From: Helopsaltes ochotensis
Taxonomy: Eukaryota > Chordata > Aves > Passeriformes > Locustellidae
Direction: 5' to 3'
DNA: 64,000 nucleotides
Assembly: GCA_013400155.1 (NCBI GenBank)
Contig: VXBM01001014.1
Span: 89,865 to 153,864 of the forward strand
The translations under genes were made by a program, and so were the position numbers. The notes under the pieces are model-generated. The model searched no databases and had not been told where the DNA came from. It worked only from the letters and a program-made list of their open reading frames with translations. Positions 51,901 to 64,000 of the stretch are shown piece by piece (within the stretch, counting starts at the first letter, position 1; every line of letters begins with the position of its first letter).

Positions 51901-53910
51901 AGTTCTTTTGAATTACCTAATTTTTGTATTTTTCGATGGGGAGAGTGTGCTAAATGACAGTTAGGGACAACTTGAAAAAAGGATACTTAATTTAATTTTT
52001 TAAACGTGAATAGTGAAACTGTCTTACATTGAGAGGGAACAAAAATTCTTTATAACAACTTCAATCTATATTGCTTAGCAAAGAAAGGCTGAAAGATGCT
52101 TTCACAGGGCTGAAATAAATATGTCTGAGGGATTTATATTTCATCTGAAAAAACCATGAGATATTAAACTCTTCTTGGGTAAAGAAAGAGCTACCTGATA
52201 GCAGGGGTAAAAGTGTTGGAGACAAGGCATGGCAGCAGCACAGATATGAAGAATAGAGTGTCAGTGAAGCACCAATACAAGAAGAGGGCAGCACAAGGCT
52301 AGGTGTACAAGTAAATGTGAGTGGAGCCCAGGCAATGAAGAGGAGTAGAGCTATCAAAAATATTCACTTGATAAAGCCCTGTCTCATACCAAAATCCAAT
52401 GTTCTGTTAATAAAATCATCCTTCTCAGGTTCTTGTTCTAGTGACAACATTCCTATCAATCATATTTGGTATTAAGATATTTTTAATTTTAAATAACAGG
52501 GAGAGAATTTCTAGGTAATTACCTTATTAGGAAAAATACAGAAGTCTTAGTTCTAGTATACTAAGTACTTTGCTTCAGTTATAGTTTTATGAGGGGGAAA
52601 AGGTGGGAACATTTAGCATGTTTTAGGTACCCACTGCCTTGTAGACTTATACTTGCCCCTTTCCTACTGTCAGGATGACTTACATGTGAATAGAATATAA
52701 AAATAAAGGAGGAAAACATAAACATGATTTGATTTTTAGTTGTTAGAGACTTCAGTGGGATCAAGTTTTCCCAACCAATACACATTATATGTATGAATGC
52801 AAAATTATGTATAGTGGTATCTAACCTCCTATACTGAAGGTATATGAGCATCTCTGTTGCTTATTAGCATAACTGATGTTTCAGTTTTGAATGTTCATCA
52901 GCTGCCTGTAAATTAGGATGCTGTCTGAAAGACAGGAGATGCAGGTTTGGTAGGTTTGATTTGGGGCTTTTAGCCCTATGTATAGATTATTCTATCTTTG
53001 TTAAAGGAAGCAGTTAAAATATTATTTCTACAAACTGGGCAGATTGTTAATATTTGCAGTTATTCCTGTTTTCTGGGGGTTATATTACATGATCTTCATA
53101 TTAACCTCTCAGTGAAACAAGTTCCCTTAAAACCATCTGCAGTAATACAACAGCTTTCTTCTGGTATTTGTCCCCCTGAAACCTCCCAGGTCTTCAGTTA
53201 GCTTGCTAGTGTGTTGCTTATGGAAGAAATATCAGAAATATGAAAGTTACGTGCCAATTTCTATTATGTATACCAACACCAGCCTTGAGATGGAGTTTAG
53301 ACATGTGTTCTTCCCAAATATCAAGCCATCAAATGCTTTTGGGAGACTACCTATATTTTGAAGTCCAAAACAAAACCCAGGATCTTGGTCAGTTGGCTCC
53401 CTCCATCCCAAAGCTTCCTGGGAGGTCCTGTGTAACCCCAAGGAAATGCAGCACCGTGTGCACTCCCAGAGCCGAGTGCTGAGAACAGAGATGTAGAAGG
53501 CTGTATGACAGTGCCATCAGGTGATAGCATAAAATGTAGGGTTTGCTGCTACAGGCCTTTGGTTCAACAATTTTTTATGGATCCACACTGTTGTAAAGCA
53601 TCATTATCCTCCCAAGGCTAGTGTTTGGAAATCTTCAAAGATAACTAAAATGTTTCTGCTCTAAGTTCCATCATAAACACAATGCCTATGTCAGGGGGCT
53701 TTTATTGATTTTTCTGGGTATCAGGGAGGCATGTTTTGGTTATGGCAGAAGGATCCATCTCTTTGAACTTGCCTGCTTCTAATATGAGCACAGATGAGAG
53801 AAGAATCAGAACAATGTGCTAACAAATATCCATCTAATGTTATTTTTGTGACACCGCAAGGTAAGCAGGATAATTGTTTTAATTGTTACGATGGCAGAAT
53901 GTAGTTTATT
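48946..53910 (+). other. Intronic sequence, no gene seen
   Basis: AT-rich intron. Three spaced copies of ttgctagataaa occur at 50002-50045. No coding block with splice signals was found. Confidence 0.6.
50001..50047. repeat. Short irregular tandem repeat of TTGCTAGATAAA
   Basis: Three copies of the 12-mer, separated by 2-5 bases (TGTTGCTAGATAAA, TATTGCTAGATAAA, GATGTTGCTAGATAAA). The spacing varies, which suggests local slippage or duplication. Confidence 0.85.
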
Positions 53911-54770
53911 CACAGAATGATAGAATTTAAGGCTTGAAAAGGACCTTAAAAATCATCTAGTCCCAACCCTCACCTCCCACTACTGAGGTTGCTCAAGACC
54001 TTATCCAACCCAAACACTTCTAGGGATGAGGCATCCATAACCTCCCTGGACAACCTGTTTCAGTACCTCACCACCCTCATGAGCAAATAAGTTCTTCCTA
54101 ATATCTAAATTTCCTCTCTTTCAACTTGTACCTGTTGCTCCTTGTCCCATCACTTTAGTTCCTGATGAAGAGTCCCTCTCCAGCTCACCTGTAAGCCCCC
54201 CTCAGGTACTGGAAGGTGCTGTGAGGTCTCACTGCCACCTTCTCTTCTCCAGGTTGAGCAGTCCCAGCTTTCTCAGCCTGCTGTCTTCATGGCCCAGCTT
54301 GCTCCAACAGTTTTGTGTTCCATGTCCCTCTTATGCTGGGGACACCAGAACTGTATGCAGCGCTCCAGGTGTGCTCTCACAAGAGCAGAGGAGCAGAATC
54401 ACCTCCATTGACTTGCTGGCCATGCTCCTTTTGATGCAGCCGAGGATTTTGTTGGCTTTTTGGGCTTCGAGGCCATACTGCCAGCTCACGTTGAGGTATC
54501 CATCAACCATCACCCCCAAGCCTTTCTTCACAGGGCTGCTCTCAATCAATTCTCTGCCCAATCTGTTGGTGCACCTGGGACTGGGATTGCTGTGACCCTG
54601 CTGTAGAACCTTGCACTTCACGTTGTTGAACTTCACGAGATTTACACAATCTCACCTCTAAAGCCTGTCCAGGTCCCTCTGTATGGCATCCCTTCCTTCC
54701 AGGGTGCTGACCACACCACACGGCTTGGTGTCACCAGCAGATCCATGCTGTCCACAAAGATGTTATAGAG
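53911..54770 (-). mobile_element. CR1 LINE 3' fragment with ORF2 C-terminal remnant, antisense
   Basis: The longest CR1 copy here. The + strand begins with a CR1 3' end in reverse (cacagaatgatagaatttaa, then aaaaggaccttaaaaatcat). On the minus strand, 54331-54636 stays open for 101 codons and reads MKFNNVKCKVLQQGHSNPSP, then ELIESSPVKKGLGVMVDG, then QKANKILGCIKRSMASKS. This is the well-conserved C-terminal part of the CR1 reverse-transcriptase protein. Further up the element, ccacaccacacggcttggtg and a final tccacaaagatgttatagag block mark the truncation near 54770. Later frameshifts separate the ORF from the 3' part. Confidence 0.94.
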
Positions 54771-55397
54771 TTAGCATCAATTAATTTGAAGGCAGATTTG
54801 ATTTATGTGTGACACCTGTGATGATCCTGCTGGAGAAATTTATGTAGAAAAGTACCTAGGCATGCGGTCCCATCCTAGTGGGGAAATTCATATTAACAAA
54901 AGAAGGTATTTGCAACTCTGAGGAGTTTTATAGCCAACTAGTGTCAGTTTGTTAACACTGTAGACATATTAGCACAATAAACCTGTTGCCGTGCAGCCTA
55001 CTATCATAGCAAGAGAAAATTGAATAAACAGAGTCCCTTGCAGTATATTCAGGAAGCAATGATCGAAGTCATAAAGAATGATTAAGGGTTTTAGATAATT
55101 TATTCTTTAGCTGTATTCAAGTTTGTTAATAAAAACAGGGTCTTCAGTTAAACTGTAATCAGATTTCATTTCTTGAAGCAAGCTGTCCCCAAAGCATATC
55201 CCACTCAGGGAACTGCTCTAACTTACTAAATTAATGTATGGTGGGGAAACCAATGCTTGCAGTTTAATACTCGTATTTCCTGTACCAGAGCTTGTTTTTC
55301 CTAGGGTGCAAGGATGTATAAGAAACAGAGAACAAGTCTTTCCACTCTTGGAACTTACTTTTCTTGTTTAGATGAGGGAACGAAGATGATGTTTGCC
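54771..55397 (+). other. Intronic sequence, no gene seen
   Basis: Unassigned AT-rich intron between the CR1 copy and the TTCC microsatellite. Confidence 0.6.
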
Positions 55398-55492
55398 CCT
55401 TCCTTCCTTCCTTCCTTCCTTCCTTCCTTCCTTCCTTCCTTCCTTCCTTCCTTCCTTCCTTCCTTCCTTCCTTCCTTCCTTCCTTCCTTCCT
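55398..55492 (+). repeat. (TTCC)n microsatellite entering a gap
   Basis: More than 20 perfect TTCC units run straight into the N stretch, so the true array is longer. The strand is all pyrimidine and could form triplex DNA. The perfect units suggest a young, variable locus. Confidence 0.97.
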
Positions 55493-55632
55493 NNNNNNNN
55501 NNNNNNNNNNNNNNNNNNNNNNNNNNNNNNNNNNNNNNNNNNNNNNNNNNNNNNNNNNNNNNNNNNNNNNNNNNNNNNNNNNNNNNNNNNNNNNNNNNNN
55601 NNNNNNNNNNNNNNNNNNNNNNNNNNNNNNNN
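55493..55632. other. Assembly gap, 140 N
   Basis: Unknown bases, most likely more TTCC repeat. Protein readings across this point are artefacts. Confidence 0.99.
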
Positions 55633-58600
55633 GCTACGTCTTGAGGTTTATGACACCCCTTACCTTTCATAGCATTCTGATATTTTCTGTGATGTTGGAG
55701 TGAATCCTTCTTCACTTGAAGAATTAGGATTGTATATAAAATAAATATATTATAAAATTTACTTCTCTTGGTAAACAAAACTTGGCAGAAGGGTACTTTG
55801 TAGACATCTGTAATATTTGCCAGTAGATAGAGGATTTAAATGTACTTTTTTCTTGTTATATTTAAATGACCTATAAAGAGAATGGTTTTGCTCTGTTTAG
55901 CCCATAATCCAACAAACTGTTGTAATACTGCTACCATCAATACTACAGGAACAGGTTCAGCTCGAGCTAATCAATTGAGATGATTTCTGTTCCTCACGTT
56001 ATGTTTCGTCTTGGGTTTTGTTTCACCAGTGCAAGGATCAAGTAATTTGCCACCACCTTTCTGAGCAGAAAGGCTCACCAAAAAGGCTGTTGAAATCAAA
56101 GAGATTATTAATTTCTTAAGAAATCATGAGTCTTTCTTCCAGTTCTGTAATGCTCTAAATTTTGTATTGAAATATATACAAATTTCTTAACAGAAAGTGA
56201 ACTAAACCACTTCCATAGAATTCAAATTCAGTCACTATTACCATGGACTAGATTAAATGGGTAGCTCTCATCTTGTTGCATGAGTGCTGATCCCCTTTGT
56301 TTTCATATGCTGATAATACAAGCAGATAAATTAGTTTCTTTGCAAAGCAGATTATTTGCTCTGCTGTCTTATAACATTCCTTGTTCCTGATTCTAGCTCA
56401 TATTTCTGGCCTGTGAAGAACTCTACAAATATGTGAGGGCAGGCTGTCCTAACCAGACAAGTAAAATTTCCTGGTAAAGGGCAATGCTGGCAGATGATAG
56501 TCTGCACCAGCTGGAAATCCTAGCTGAAGTCACTAGAGTTGGAAGAAACTTCAACAGATTCAGAGGTTGCAGACATGCTGTGATACAGATCACATTAGTC
56601 CCTTCATAATAAATTATGTATGAAAACAGTCAAGTCATTAGTGTTTCTTAATGGCTAGTGATTTAAGAGTTTTTCAAATGCAGCAGATATTTGTATGCTG
56701 CCGTCATTCAGGGGGAGGAGAGGTTAGTGCATTGCTCATCCCACAGGGAAATTAGCTGTTACCCAGTTAACCACTTCAAAGCATCAATGCCTACAAATCT
56801 GATTATCAAATTAGATTAAATGCCTTCCATTTAGCTCTGTAGAATTTATGAATTCAGATAATTTAAAAACAACAAGTAAGCTTCACCAAACTTGGGGGTA
56901 GAGGCAAAAATGTGCAATTCTTTAGGTACAATATAAATATAATCTACCTAACTATGTTCAGGGGTGAGTCCTAGATGAAGGTATAAATCTGCACAAGCTG
57001 TCAGTGTTCATAAAGTTGACTCTGAGTTTGCTTCATCAAAGCTTTAAGCAGAATGTGCCCATCATTTCTGCACAATGTTATTCAGGAGGCTGTAGGGAGT
57101 AAAGGAAAAATTGGCTCCACCTGCATAAAGGTGGTGTGCTAAGAATTGCAGTGATTCAAATACAAGTATGGGATTGTGTTGGCAGCAGGAACAGTCTGGC
57201 AGGATTCTTACCTTCCAGGCAGGATATGTGTGTGCATAGTGCACTGCCCAAGCAGAGGGGTGCGTGGGACAAAAGTTGGTTGTTTTCTCCCCCCAACTTC
57301 TTGTCATGACAGACTTTCACCAGAAGTAGAACTGTAAATTAGTCCCACTGAGTTCACAGCTTCAATCCAAGGACTGGAATTCCTTTTAAACCTGAATTGC
57401 TAACTTAATTGGAAATGTTTAATTCATCTTTCTCCAGCTATTTATCACTGTGGTGCCCAAATGGTGTCCACATCTGCTTTTGTACCCTACAAATTATGGT
57501 AATTTTTAATAAATGGGTGCTTTTTAATAATTGTTTACTTTGTGTGCTGTTTTTTTTAAAAAACAGCTGAACAATACTCAGGAAAGAATTCAGCCAAACT
57601 ACTTTGCAGGATTGAAGTTAACTAGGAAAGGAGCTGTTTTTGCTGTTTGCAGAGCAAAAATGTCATCTTCTTGGAAACCACTCACCTCTTTTCAAGCAAA
57701 AACCTGCAGTGAGAGCACCATGTGGGAATTTCTAATAACTTCATGAATCAGTATCTGATCATTGAAGTAAAATTTCTTGAGGCACAAAAGCGATAATAAA
57801 TATAAATTAATAAACATAAATTATGTTCTGGTTGGTGCATACAGTAATCATAGCAGCAGAGGAAATAAACCTCTTCACTCCAGGTCTGTCTTGTACACGC
57901 TTGCGCAGCTCTTGTGGTTTCACAATCATCCACCCCAAGCCATCTGTAGATATCTGTCCCGTGCCTATGTGTAATCAAGTCTAAGAGTTCTTGACTTCTG
58001 CTGTGACATTAATGTGGTAGCAAAATAGTTTTTCAAGATATGTGTAGTTCTTCTGTTCCAGCTACTACTCCAGACTGTCAGTATTAAAACACAATTTGTG
58101 CGACATGAGCTCTGTGTGTATTGTGTAAATAAATGATGTGATTTTCATAGCAGTGATAACACAAATAGTGTGTGTTCATATTTATCTAGGCAGGATATGT
58201 AATGTGGAAAAGTGGCTCATTAAAAAACCCTACAGAAATACTTCTGTATATTCTGTTCTCAAACCTTATTTTAATTAAGAACAAAAACTTACCTCCGAAC
58301 ATTTTACTAATGAACATAGAATGAGTTAACCACTTCCCTCATCATGTCAAGTTTCTCAAATATTGGACACTTACCAAAATTTAATAACGAGAACACCCCA
58401 ATGTTGTTAAAGCCCATTATTTATTTTTTTTGAGTTAAAATTTTTTGACTGATTCAAGCTAATTAAAAGATTATTAAGTAGTGACAGCATTTGTAATGAA
58501 CACAGTGTCTTCCCAGTACCTGTCTCATTTAGCAGTTTACAAGTCATACAAAGTAGTCAAATTCTTAATTACTCTGACATCTGGGAGGCCCATTGGTGAA

Positions 58601-59007
58601 CCTCCAGTGCTTGGTGCATTACAAACAGGACCAGAGACCCACACCGTCCCTTCTTCAGCCTCTCAGATTTCTCGTCTGACAGGCTGCTGAGGAGGGCATG
58701 GAGATAAACAGCACAGAGGAAAAGGTGATTGTGCCCATAGTGGGCCTGAGCTGGCCCTGTGGGAGCTAGAAGCAGCTCAGGAGGCTGGTCTGGACACCTG
58801 TAGTCCTGCCTGTAGATGCCTGGGATGTGTATTAAGGGATAAACTGAGCCAAGGATATCCGGCATAGATGTTAAGGTATAAATGGATCCTGTACTGAGCT
58901 GCGTCTCTTCTGCTCCTACAACAGCCTTTGCCTTTCTACACAAAGCTTTGCTGTAGCAGATGACCTTACCAAATCTGCCTGCCTGTGAGGCAAGTGGAAA
59001 ACACAGC

Positions 59008-59039
59008 TTTTTTGTTTTGTTTGTTTTGTTTTGTTTTTG
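59008..59039 (+). repeat. (TTTTG)n tract
   Basis: Repeated TTTTG and TTTG units on the + strand. Simple sequence only. Confidence 0.9.
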
Positions 59040-60428
59040 TAGCAAGCTGAATAAGAACTTTAGTTGGTCTGTGAGCCATTAGACAAGCTTTAGGTGATGC
59101 TTTTGATGTCCTGAAGTAGTAATGATTTCTTACAGTTTATTATTTATCTAATGTTTTTGTACTTCACAGAAAGGTATTTAAAGAATTTGCTGTAAGTGTT
59201 TTGTTTTATACAGCAGTTTATGTTTTAGATGAGGTGATCTTATTGGTGCAACCAGAGGAATATACATGGAAAATGTTCCAAATCTGTCCCTCTTTGTGAA
59301 AAGACGAACAACAACTACCTTACAAACTCATATAATACAATCATGCATGCTCTCAAGAAAAACTCTTTTCTTTCTAAACATTTTCCTTCTCTGTATGCAG
59401 TAATAGCTCAGTGTTATATTTTAAATTTATTGAAGTACTTCTTTTTGAGAGGTCAAGTGTTTTTCTGTGATTTTGTAGAGAATATAAGCAGCTTCCCAAC
59501 TGATCACTGAATGTTACAGTTTTAAATAAAATAAATGAAAGAAAAAAAAAAAAGATATTGATAGGAAAAGTAGTGTTACACTTATTTGAGCTAATATTCT
59601 GCAATTATGCTATTAAGAGCTCATTGAATTAACAGGAGGATATCAAGCTTTTCCACTCTAGTCACTAGCCCAGAACTAATTTAGGCTGGTGGCACTGGGT
59701 AGGATCCATGCCTCTGAAATGAACTGGTGATATGGGAATGGTTTCTGCTGTTCGAGTGTGTCATAAAAGACTATACCAATTAATACTGATGGGCTGCTGT
59801 AGTAGCAGCTGTGGCACCAAGACTGAAAGGTGGAGAAACATAAAGTAAACATTAGTCTCTCATCCATGAAGTGGACTCTCCAGAGTGGTGTTTAACCTAA
59901 TTGGTAGGAAGGCACTGAGAATATGCTCAGGCTGCAGCAGGGCAGTCTGTCTGTCATGGTAATTAAGCAGGGTCTCCGATCTGCAGTGCTCCAGTCCAAT
60001 ATATCATCATTGCCTTTATATTCTGGTGCAAGTCATGGAGAACAGGTACCAAACTGGCTGTGTGGGGCACAAGGAAGCATTTTGCATATTTCTGCCAGCA
60101 AAACCTACAACTCAGTCTGAAGGCTGCCTAACCTGTGCTTGTATCTTGGAGGGCTATCAGGCACAATGACACCAGCCCAAACTTGGACCATTTAAGCACC
60201 TTGAAAACAAGCCAAAGGTCAACACAATATGCCTTTTTATTTCCTTTTTTCTAAATATTCAGTTACTGTATGGTTAAATACACAGTAGCCGTGAGTTTAT
60301 GACTATATGGTATGTTAATTTAGAAGACATGCGTAATTTAGAATGTGTGTAGGGATTCAGGGACAAACTGCTTCTACCTTCAAACTGATTATATGAAGGG
60401 AATATGAAGGGAAAGGATGCTGAGGACT

Positions 60429-60472
60429 TTGTTTTGGCTTGGTGTTTTTTTTTGGTTTTTGTTTTTTTTTTG
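60429..60472 (+). repeat. T/G-rich tract
   Basis: T runs separated by G or GG. The apparent Phe/Gly-rich and Lys-rich peptides read from it are translation of simple sequence. Confidence 0.85.
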
Positions 60473-60972
60473 TGAGCCATCCTGCTTGGATGAAGCTGGA
60501 ACAAGACCCATCCAAGGCTTGTACAGAGCATTCTGCTGGTGCCTGTGGAGCAGGGGGAGCGAGCTCTGCCTCAAAGCCCTTAGCCCCATCTAAAGGATGG
60601 GACATGTGCATGTTCCCGAGACAAAAGTGTCTTCTTAGCACCCACTATATTTTTCTGAAGTTTTATTCTGCCCTCAGGGCACACAGCTGGGATTCAGGAT
60701 TCCGATATATATTTAAATGACTACAAGATGGGCAGAGGTGACAGACTGGAAATTTATATGGCACAAAATGAGCAGAAATGAGGTGAGGAGAGATCTGCAA
60801 TTTATATACATACAAAAACCAGATGAATAATGGAAGGATGATTTAAAATAAAAGAAAATGTTAGCTTTGTATGTCTTTGCAGAAAGATTCTAAACTGCTG
60901 TGAAAGTGCACAGAACTCTGCTACACTGTCTGAAAATATTTTTAACCTTTAAAAATAGCACACAAACATCTC

Positions 60973-61156
60973 AGGGTTTTGTTTGCTGGGGGGTGTTTTT
61001 CATTGGTTGGTTGGTTGGTTTGGTTTGGTGGTTTTTTTGGTGGGTTTTTTTGGTTTGTTTTTGTTTGTTTTGGTTTGGGGTTTTTGGTTGATTGGTTGGG
61101 TTTGTTTGTTCGTTTGTTTGTTTGGGTTTTTTGGTTTCCTTAGGTTTGGTTTTTTT
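60973..61156 (+). repeat. Long T/G-only tract (GGTT, GTTT and GGTTTT units)
   Basis: Nearly 180 bases composed almost only of T and G. It starts with a G-rich TGCTGGGGGG segment, then five GGTT units, then mixed GGTTT, GTTT and GGGTTT units. The complementary strand is A/C-only. It looks like an expanded and decayed microsatellite. The strings of Gly, Phe, Leu and Trp in its frames are not a real protein. Confidence 0.92.
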
Positions 61157-61746
61157 GTGAGTGATTCCTTGCTAGATATTTTAGTCCTACTTTTCTCTTT
61201 TAGTTTTGTGTTCCAAATGAGATCATTCCTGTTAGGCTATGGAGCTCATGTAGGACAGACAATTGCAGTTGTGAACTGTGGAAACAACTTGCGTGGTGAC
61301 TGCTTCTTCCTGGAATAGCATTTTAAAGGGCACAATGTGCTCAGCAAGCTTACTTCTTGACATATGATGTGGATAACTTTCTCAGACATAGGTCAGGCAC
61401 AAATCCTACTACTTTGACATGGCACAGCCCCCAAACAGTATTAAAGTCATGCCTGTAAATACAATGGAGTAATTTGCTAACCGAAATTGCTAAGGACATC
61501 TATCAACTAGATTGAATTAATCAGGTCATTGCTGGAGTAGCAGCGAATATAATTGCTCCTTGATGAGAATTCTGGGCCTCTAGTTACACAACCAAAATGA
61601 CACTTTTCCACAAAGATGTCTTCAGATGGCATTTTCACACCTACATCCCTAGCACTGCCTGGTTTCACTCATTTCTTAGCAGGGCTGTATAAATTGTGTG
61701 TCAAGCACAGATTTGGCAGTTCCAATATGTTTTTGGGAGAGTTTAT

Positions 61747-61780
61747 AAATACAGTGTTGTGCCTAAAATACAGTGTTGTG
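61747..61780. repeat. Two-copy direct repeat, 19-base period
   Basis: AAATACAGTGTTGTG occurs at 61747-61761 and again at 61766-61780, with a four-base spacer. It is a small local duplication. Confidence 0.9.
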
Positions 61781-64000
61781 ACAGAGCTTTTCTTTTGCTA
61801 AGTAAGTTTGTTTTACCATGTTAATCATTCAATTTTATATGAGATGTTAACTGTATAATAATTCTGAGGAAGCAATCATACTACAGTGTATTTTAAATGA
61901 ATCTATGCCCTAGGTTTCTAGAAATATAGTAAATAATTTGTCATTACCATTTGTCTTTCAATATCTGTATACAATAGTAGTACTTTATAAATTTAGTTAC
62001 TGCTAATAATTATATGGGTTTACAATATCATAGTTTTACTATGTAAAATTAGATGTTGGTGGTGTTAATTTTTGACAGATGAAAACATATTAGAGAAAAT
62101 CAGGAAAAAAGCCTGAATTCATTTGAGAGTGGGTTTTTTTGTTTGTTTTTAGGTTGTGTAGGTTTTTTATTGTTCATTGGTATGTCTTCTCTTACATTCA
62201 TAGACTAGGTTGATTTTGAGCCTTCATAGGACTGGTTAGTATTTTAGTATTTATCTGTTAAAGTAAGTGTATGATTTTCTTAAGGAAATAATACTGGCAA
62301 AAGTAACAAGCTCTGAAAGAAGAAGGAAAAAGCATAACTTGAGCCCAAAAGAATCCATGCAGCCTGTTTGGTCTCTCTGGGAAACTGGCTGTTTGAGGAT
62401 TTGTCTCCAATAGCCTGCTTTTACCTCCCAGGGGACTGGGAGGGGGGAGGAGAGCGACCTGTGACAATTGGATAAGGGAAGGTTTTCATGTGACCTGTGA
62501 TGCAAAGGCATGAGAGCAGCACTGAGTGGAGCTGCTTAGGTTGCAGCAGGCTCTGCCTGCCGTCCATGCCAAGGACAGCCTGGCTCTCTCCGAACTATTT
62601 TGCATCTCTTCGTTTTACTTTTCAGTGCTCTCATATCTGGAAGACTATATTGGCTTGAACAGAGATGCACTTGTCTGTCTCTGACCTAGCTGGGAGAGGG
62701 CTGACAAAGCCATGCATGTTGAGAGAATTGGTGCAACGCAGTGATTCTGGGAGGCCTCGTGGAGCAAAGGAAATCCCATTGGATTTTACACACTCTGCAG
62801 AGCCATGTGTATGCCCATGTTACTCAGTTCATAGTGTGCTTGTGAGCAACCTTGGTTCTGGAGGATTGTTGCCCTGGGTAACTCACGGGGTTGGGTGGTC
62901 CACAGATCCTGGAAGCAACAAAAGCCGTGTTGCCCTTGAGTTAATGAACGGTGCTGACTTGTCTGTGAATTTTTTTCAGGCAATTTCAGATACAGTGGAA
63001 GCTAATGGATATGTTGACTTCTATTCTCCCTGGATAAATGGAGAATGAATTAAAGTTGTTGGGATTTTTTGTTTGTTTGGTTGTTGTTGTTGTTTTCTAA
63101 TAAGATAGATGGGAATATTAAAAGTATTGCCTTACTTAGGTTTTATCATGTTCAGGATTGCCCTGGGCAGTAGCTGCTATGGGCTCATTATCTCAGTCCA
63201 CTGAAGTGTTCAGCTGTGGCTTTCCTGTAGCCTGTAGGTTGTTAGCACATCCATTCAGTTTATGAACCGCCATTGCCGAGAGACAAGATCTAATGTTGTC
63301 TAGAGATCAAAGCCTTGGTGGATGACAGTCACTGACACCATCTCTTGTTAAGATTTCTTCATGTCTACGTGGTTCATCCAGACCAGCAGGTTCAGGATCT
63401 TTCCAGTTAACCTGTGTGATCCTGCCTCTGTGTCGCTCTGGGCCAGCGAGAGAGCTGAGCTGATTCCTGAGCAATACTGAGTTTGTGGCTCCTTTTGACT
63501 GTCATCTGGCACTTCCCCTACAACGTGTCACTCATTTGGGCTCTGTCCTCTCCCTGGTACCAGGAGGCTTTGAAGTCAAGCCCTGTTGCCATGCTTCAGA
63601 TGAATTGGTGTTCATGCACAGAATTCATTGAGACATTCTGCATTGCTTCTTTGAAGTATTTTACACATAAAATAAAGGGCTTCCCGTTTATATAGTTAAA
63701 GTGCATGGAGTAAAAATTATTGCAGCAACATTGAGGACTTTCCATTTATGTAAAGTTCATGAATTAAGAATGACTGTAGTACCATTGACTGGTTGTCCCA
63801 TATGCCAGGACTAGGTGAGTGCAACAGTAGTATTGTGACATCTATTACCACAGAAAAGTTTATTTAGAATTGAATACTGTTCCTTAATAAGAAGAGTTGC
63901 TTATTACTTATTTAAGGATGGAAGTGTTGTGTGTGATCTTTTCTGTTCTTACCTTATTTTCTACATGGTTGCAAAAGGTTAATTACAAAGATACCTTCAT

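Larger units (their letters stand above)
55633..64000 (+). other. Intronic sequence, no gene seen
   Basis: AT-rich intron with T/G tracts near 59008-59039, 60429-60472, 60973-61156 and 63067-63096. A two-copy 19-base-period duplication lies at 61747-61780. A slightly GC-richer patch at about 62400-63050 holds a 127-codon open frame (62665-63048, +) with no recognised domain. The next OXR1 coding exon was not found. Confidence 0.55.

Noticed and set aside
53911..54770. Possible functional reverse-transcriptase gene on the minus strand
   Set aside because: The RT-like part is only a C-terminal remnant of about 100 codons in a truncated CR1 copy, with later frameshifts and no catalytic core.
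55314..55778. Frames with Pro-Ser-Phe-Leu or Glu-Gly-Arg-Lys repeats
   Set aside because: These are translations of the (TTCC)n microsatellite and the adjoining gap.
60900..61318. Gly/Phe/Trp/Leu-rich peptides resembling a membrane protein
   Set aside because: They are read from the T/G-only tract at 60973-61156.
1..64000. CRISPR array, operon, prophage or toxin system
   Set aside because: The splice-flanked exon, CR1 LINEs and microsatellites show vertebrate nuclear DNA. No spaced identical repeats or dense coding was seen.

Overview
The window looks like bird nuclear DNA, from inside one large protein-coding gene read on the + strand. It is AT-rich and CpG-poor. It carries at least seven degraded copies of the avian LINE family CR1, retroviral long terminal repeats (LTRs) resembling those of songbird genomes, microsatellites, and two runs of N (assembly gaps) that each abut a microsatellite. 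There are no operons, ribosome binding sites, CRISPR arrays or other prokaryotic features. The bird assignment rests on the CR1 3' ends and RT-domain remnants. A passerine is a guess from the LTR style.

Only one gene piece can be supported: an internal coding exon at 39861-40057 (+). Its 65 complete codons match, from my memory of the family, the N-terminal segment of OXR1 (oxidation resistance 1) that precedes the LysM domain. It opens LKKKSQSVDI and ends RRSDLKRYYTI, inside AG/GT splice sites. The exon has no in-frame ATG, so it needs an upstream exon. That exon and the LysM and TLDc exons are not visible here and probably lie outside the window, since OXR1 has very long introns.

Layout: 1-39860 is intron upstream of the exon. 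It holds two sense CR1 fragments (5262-5652 and 13375-13938), a perfect 18-bp inverted repeat (8455-8492), two adjacent minus-strand LTR ends (21075-21336 and 21337-21564) running into an 850-base gap (21565-22414), and a G-quadruplex-type hexamer repeat (22415-22454). 40058-64000 is intron downstream. It holds antisense CR1 fragments (40630-40880, 41650-41801, 45366-46010, 53911-54770), one sense CR1 with an internal deletion (48425-48945), a (TTCC)n tract next to a 140-base gap (55398-55632), and several T/G-rich tracts, the longest at 60973-61156.

I found no convincing new biological system. The best leads are the nested LTRs hidden behind the gap, the palindrome at 8455, the diverged and CpG-rich exon, and the strand-biased T/G tracts that agree with + strand transcription. 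All homology statements are from recognition by eye, not from a search.
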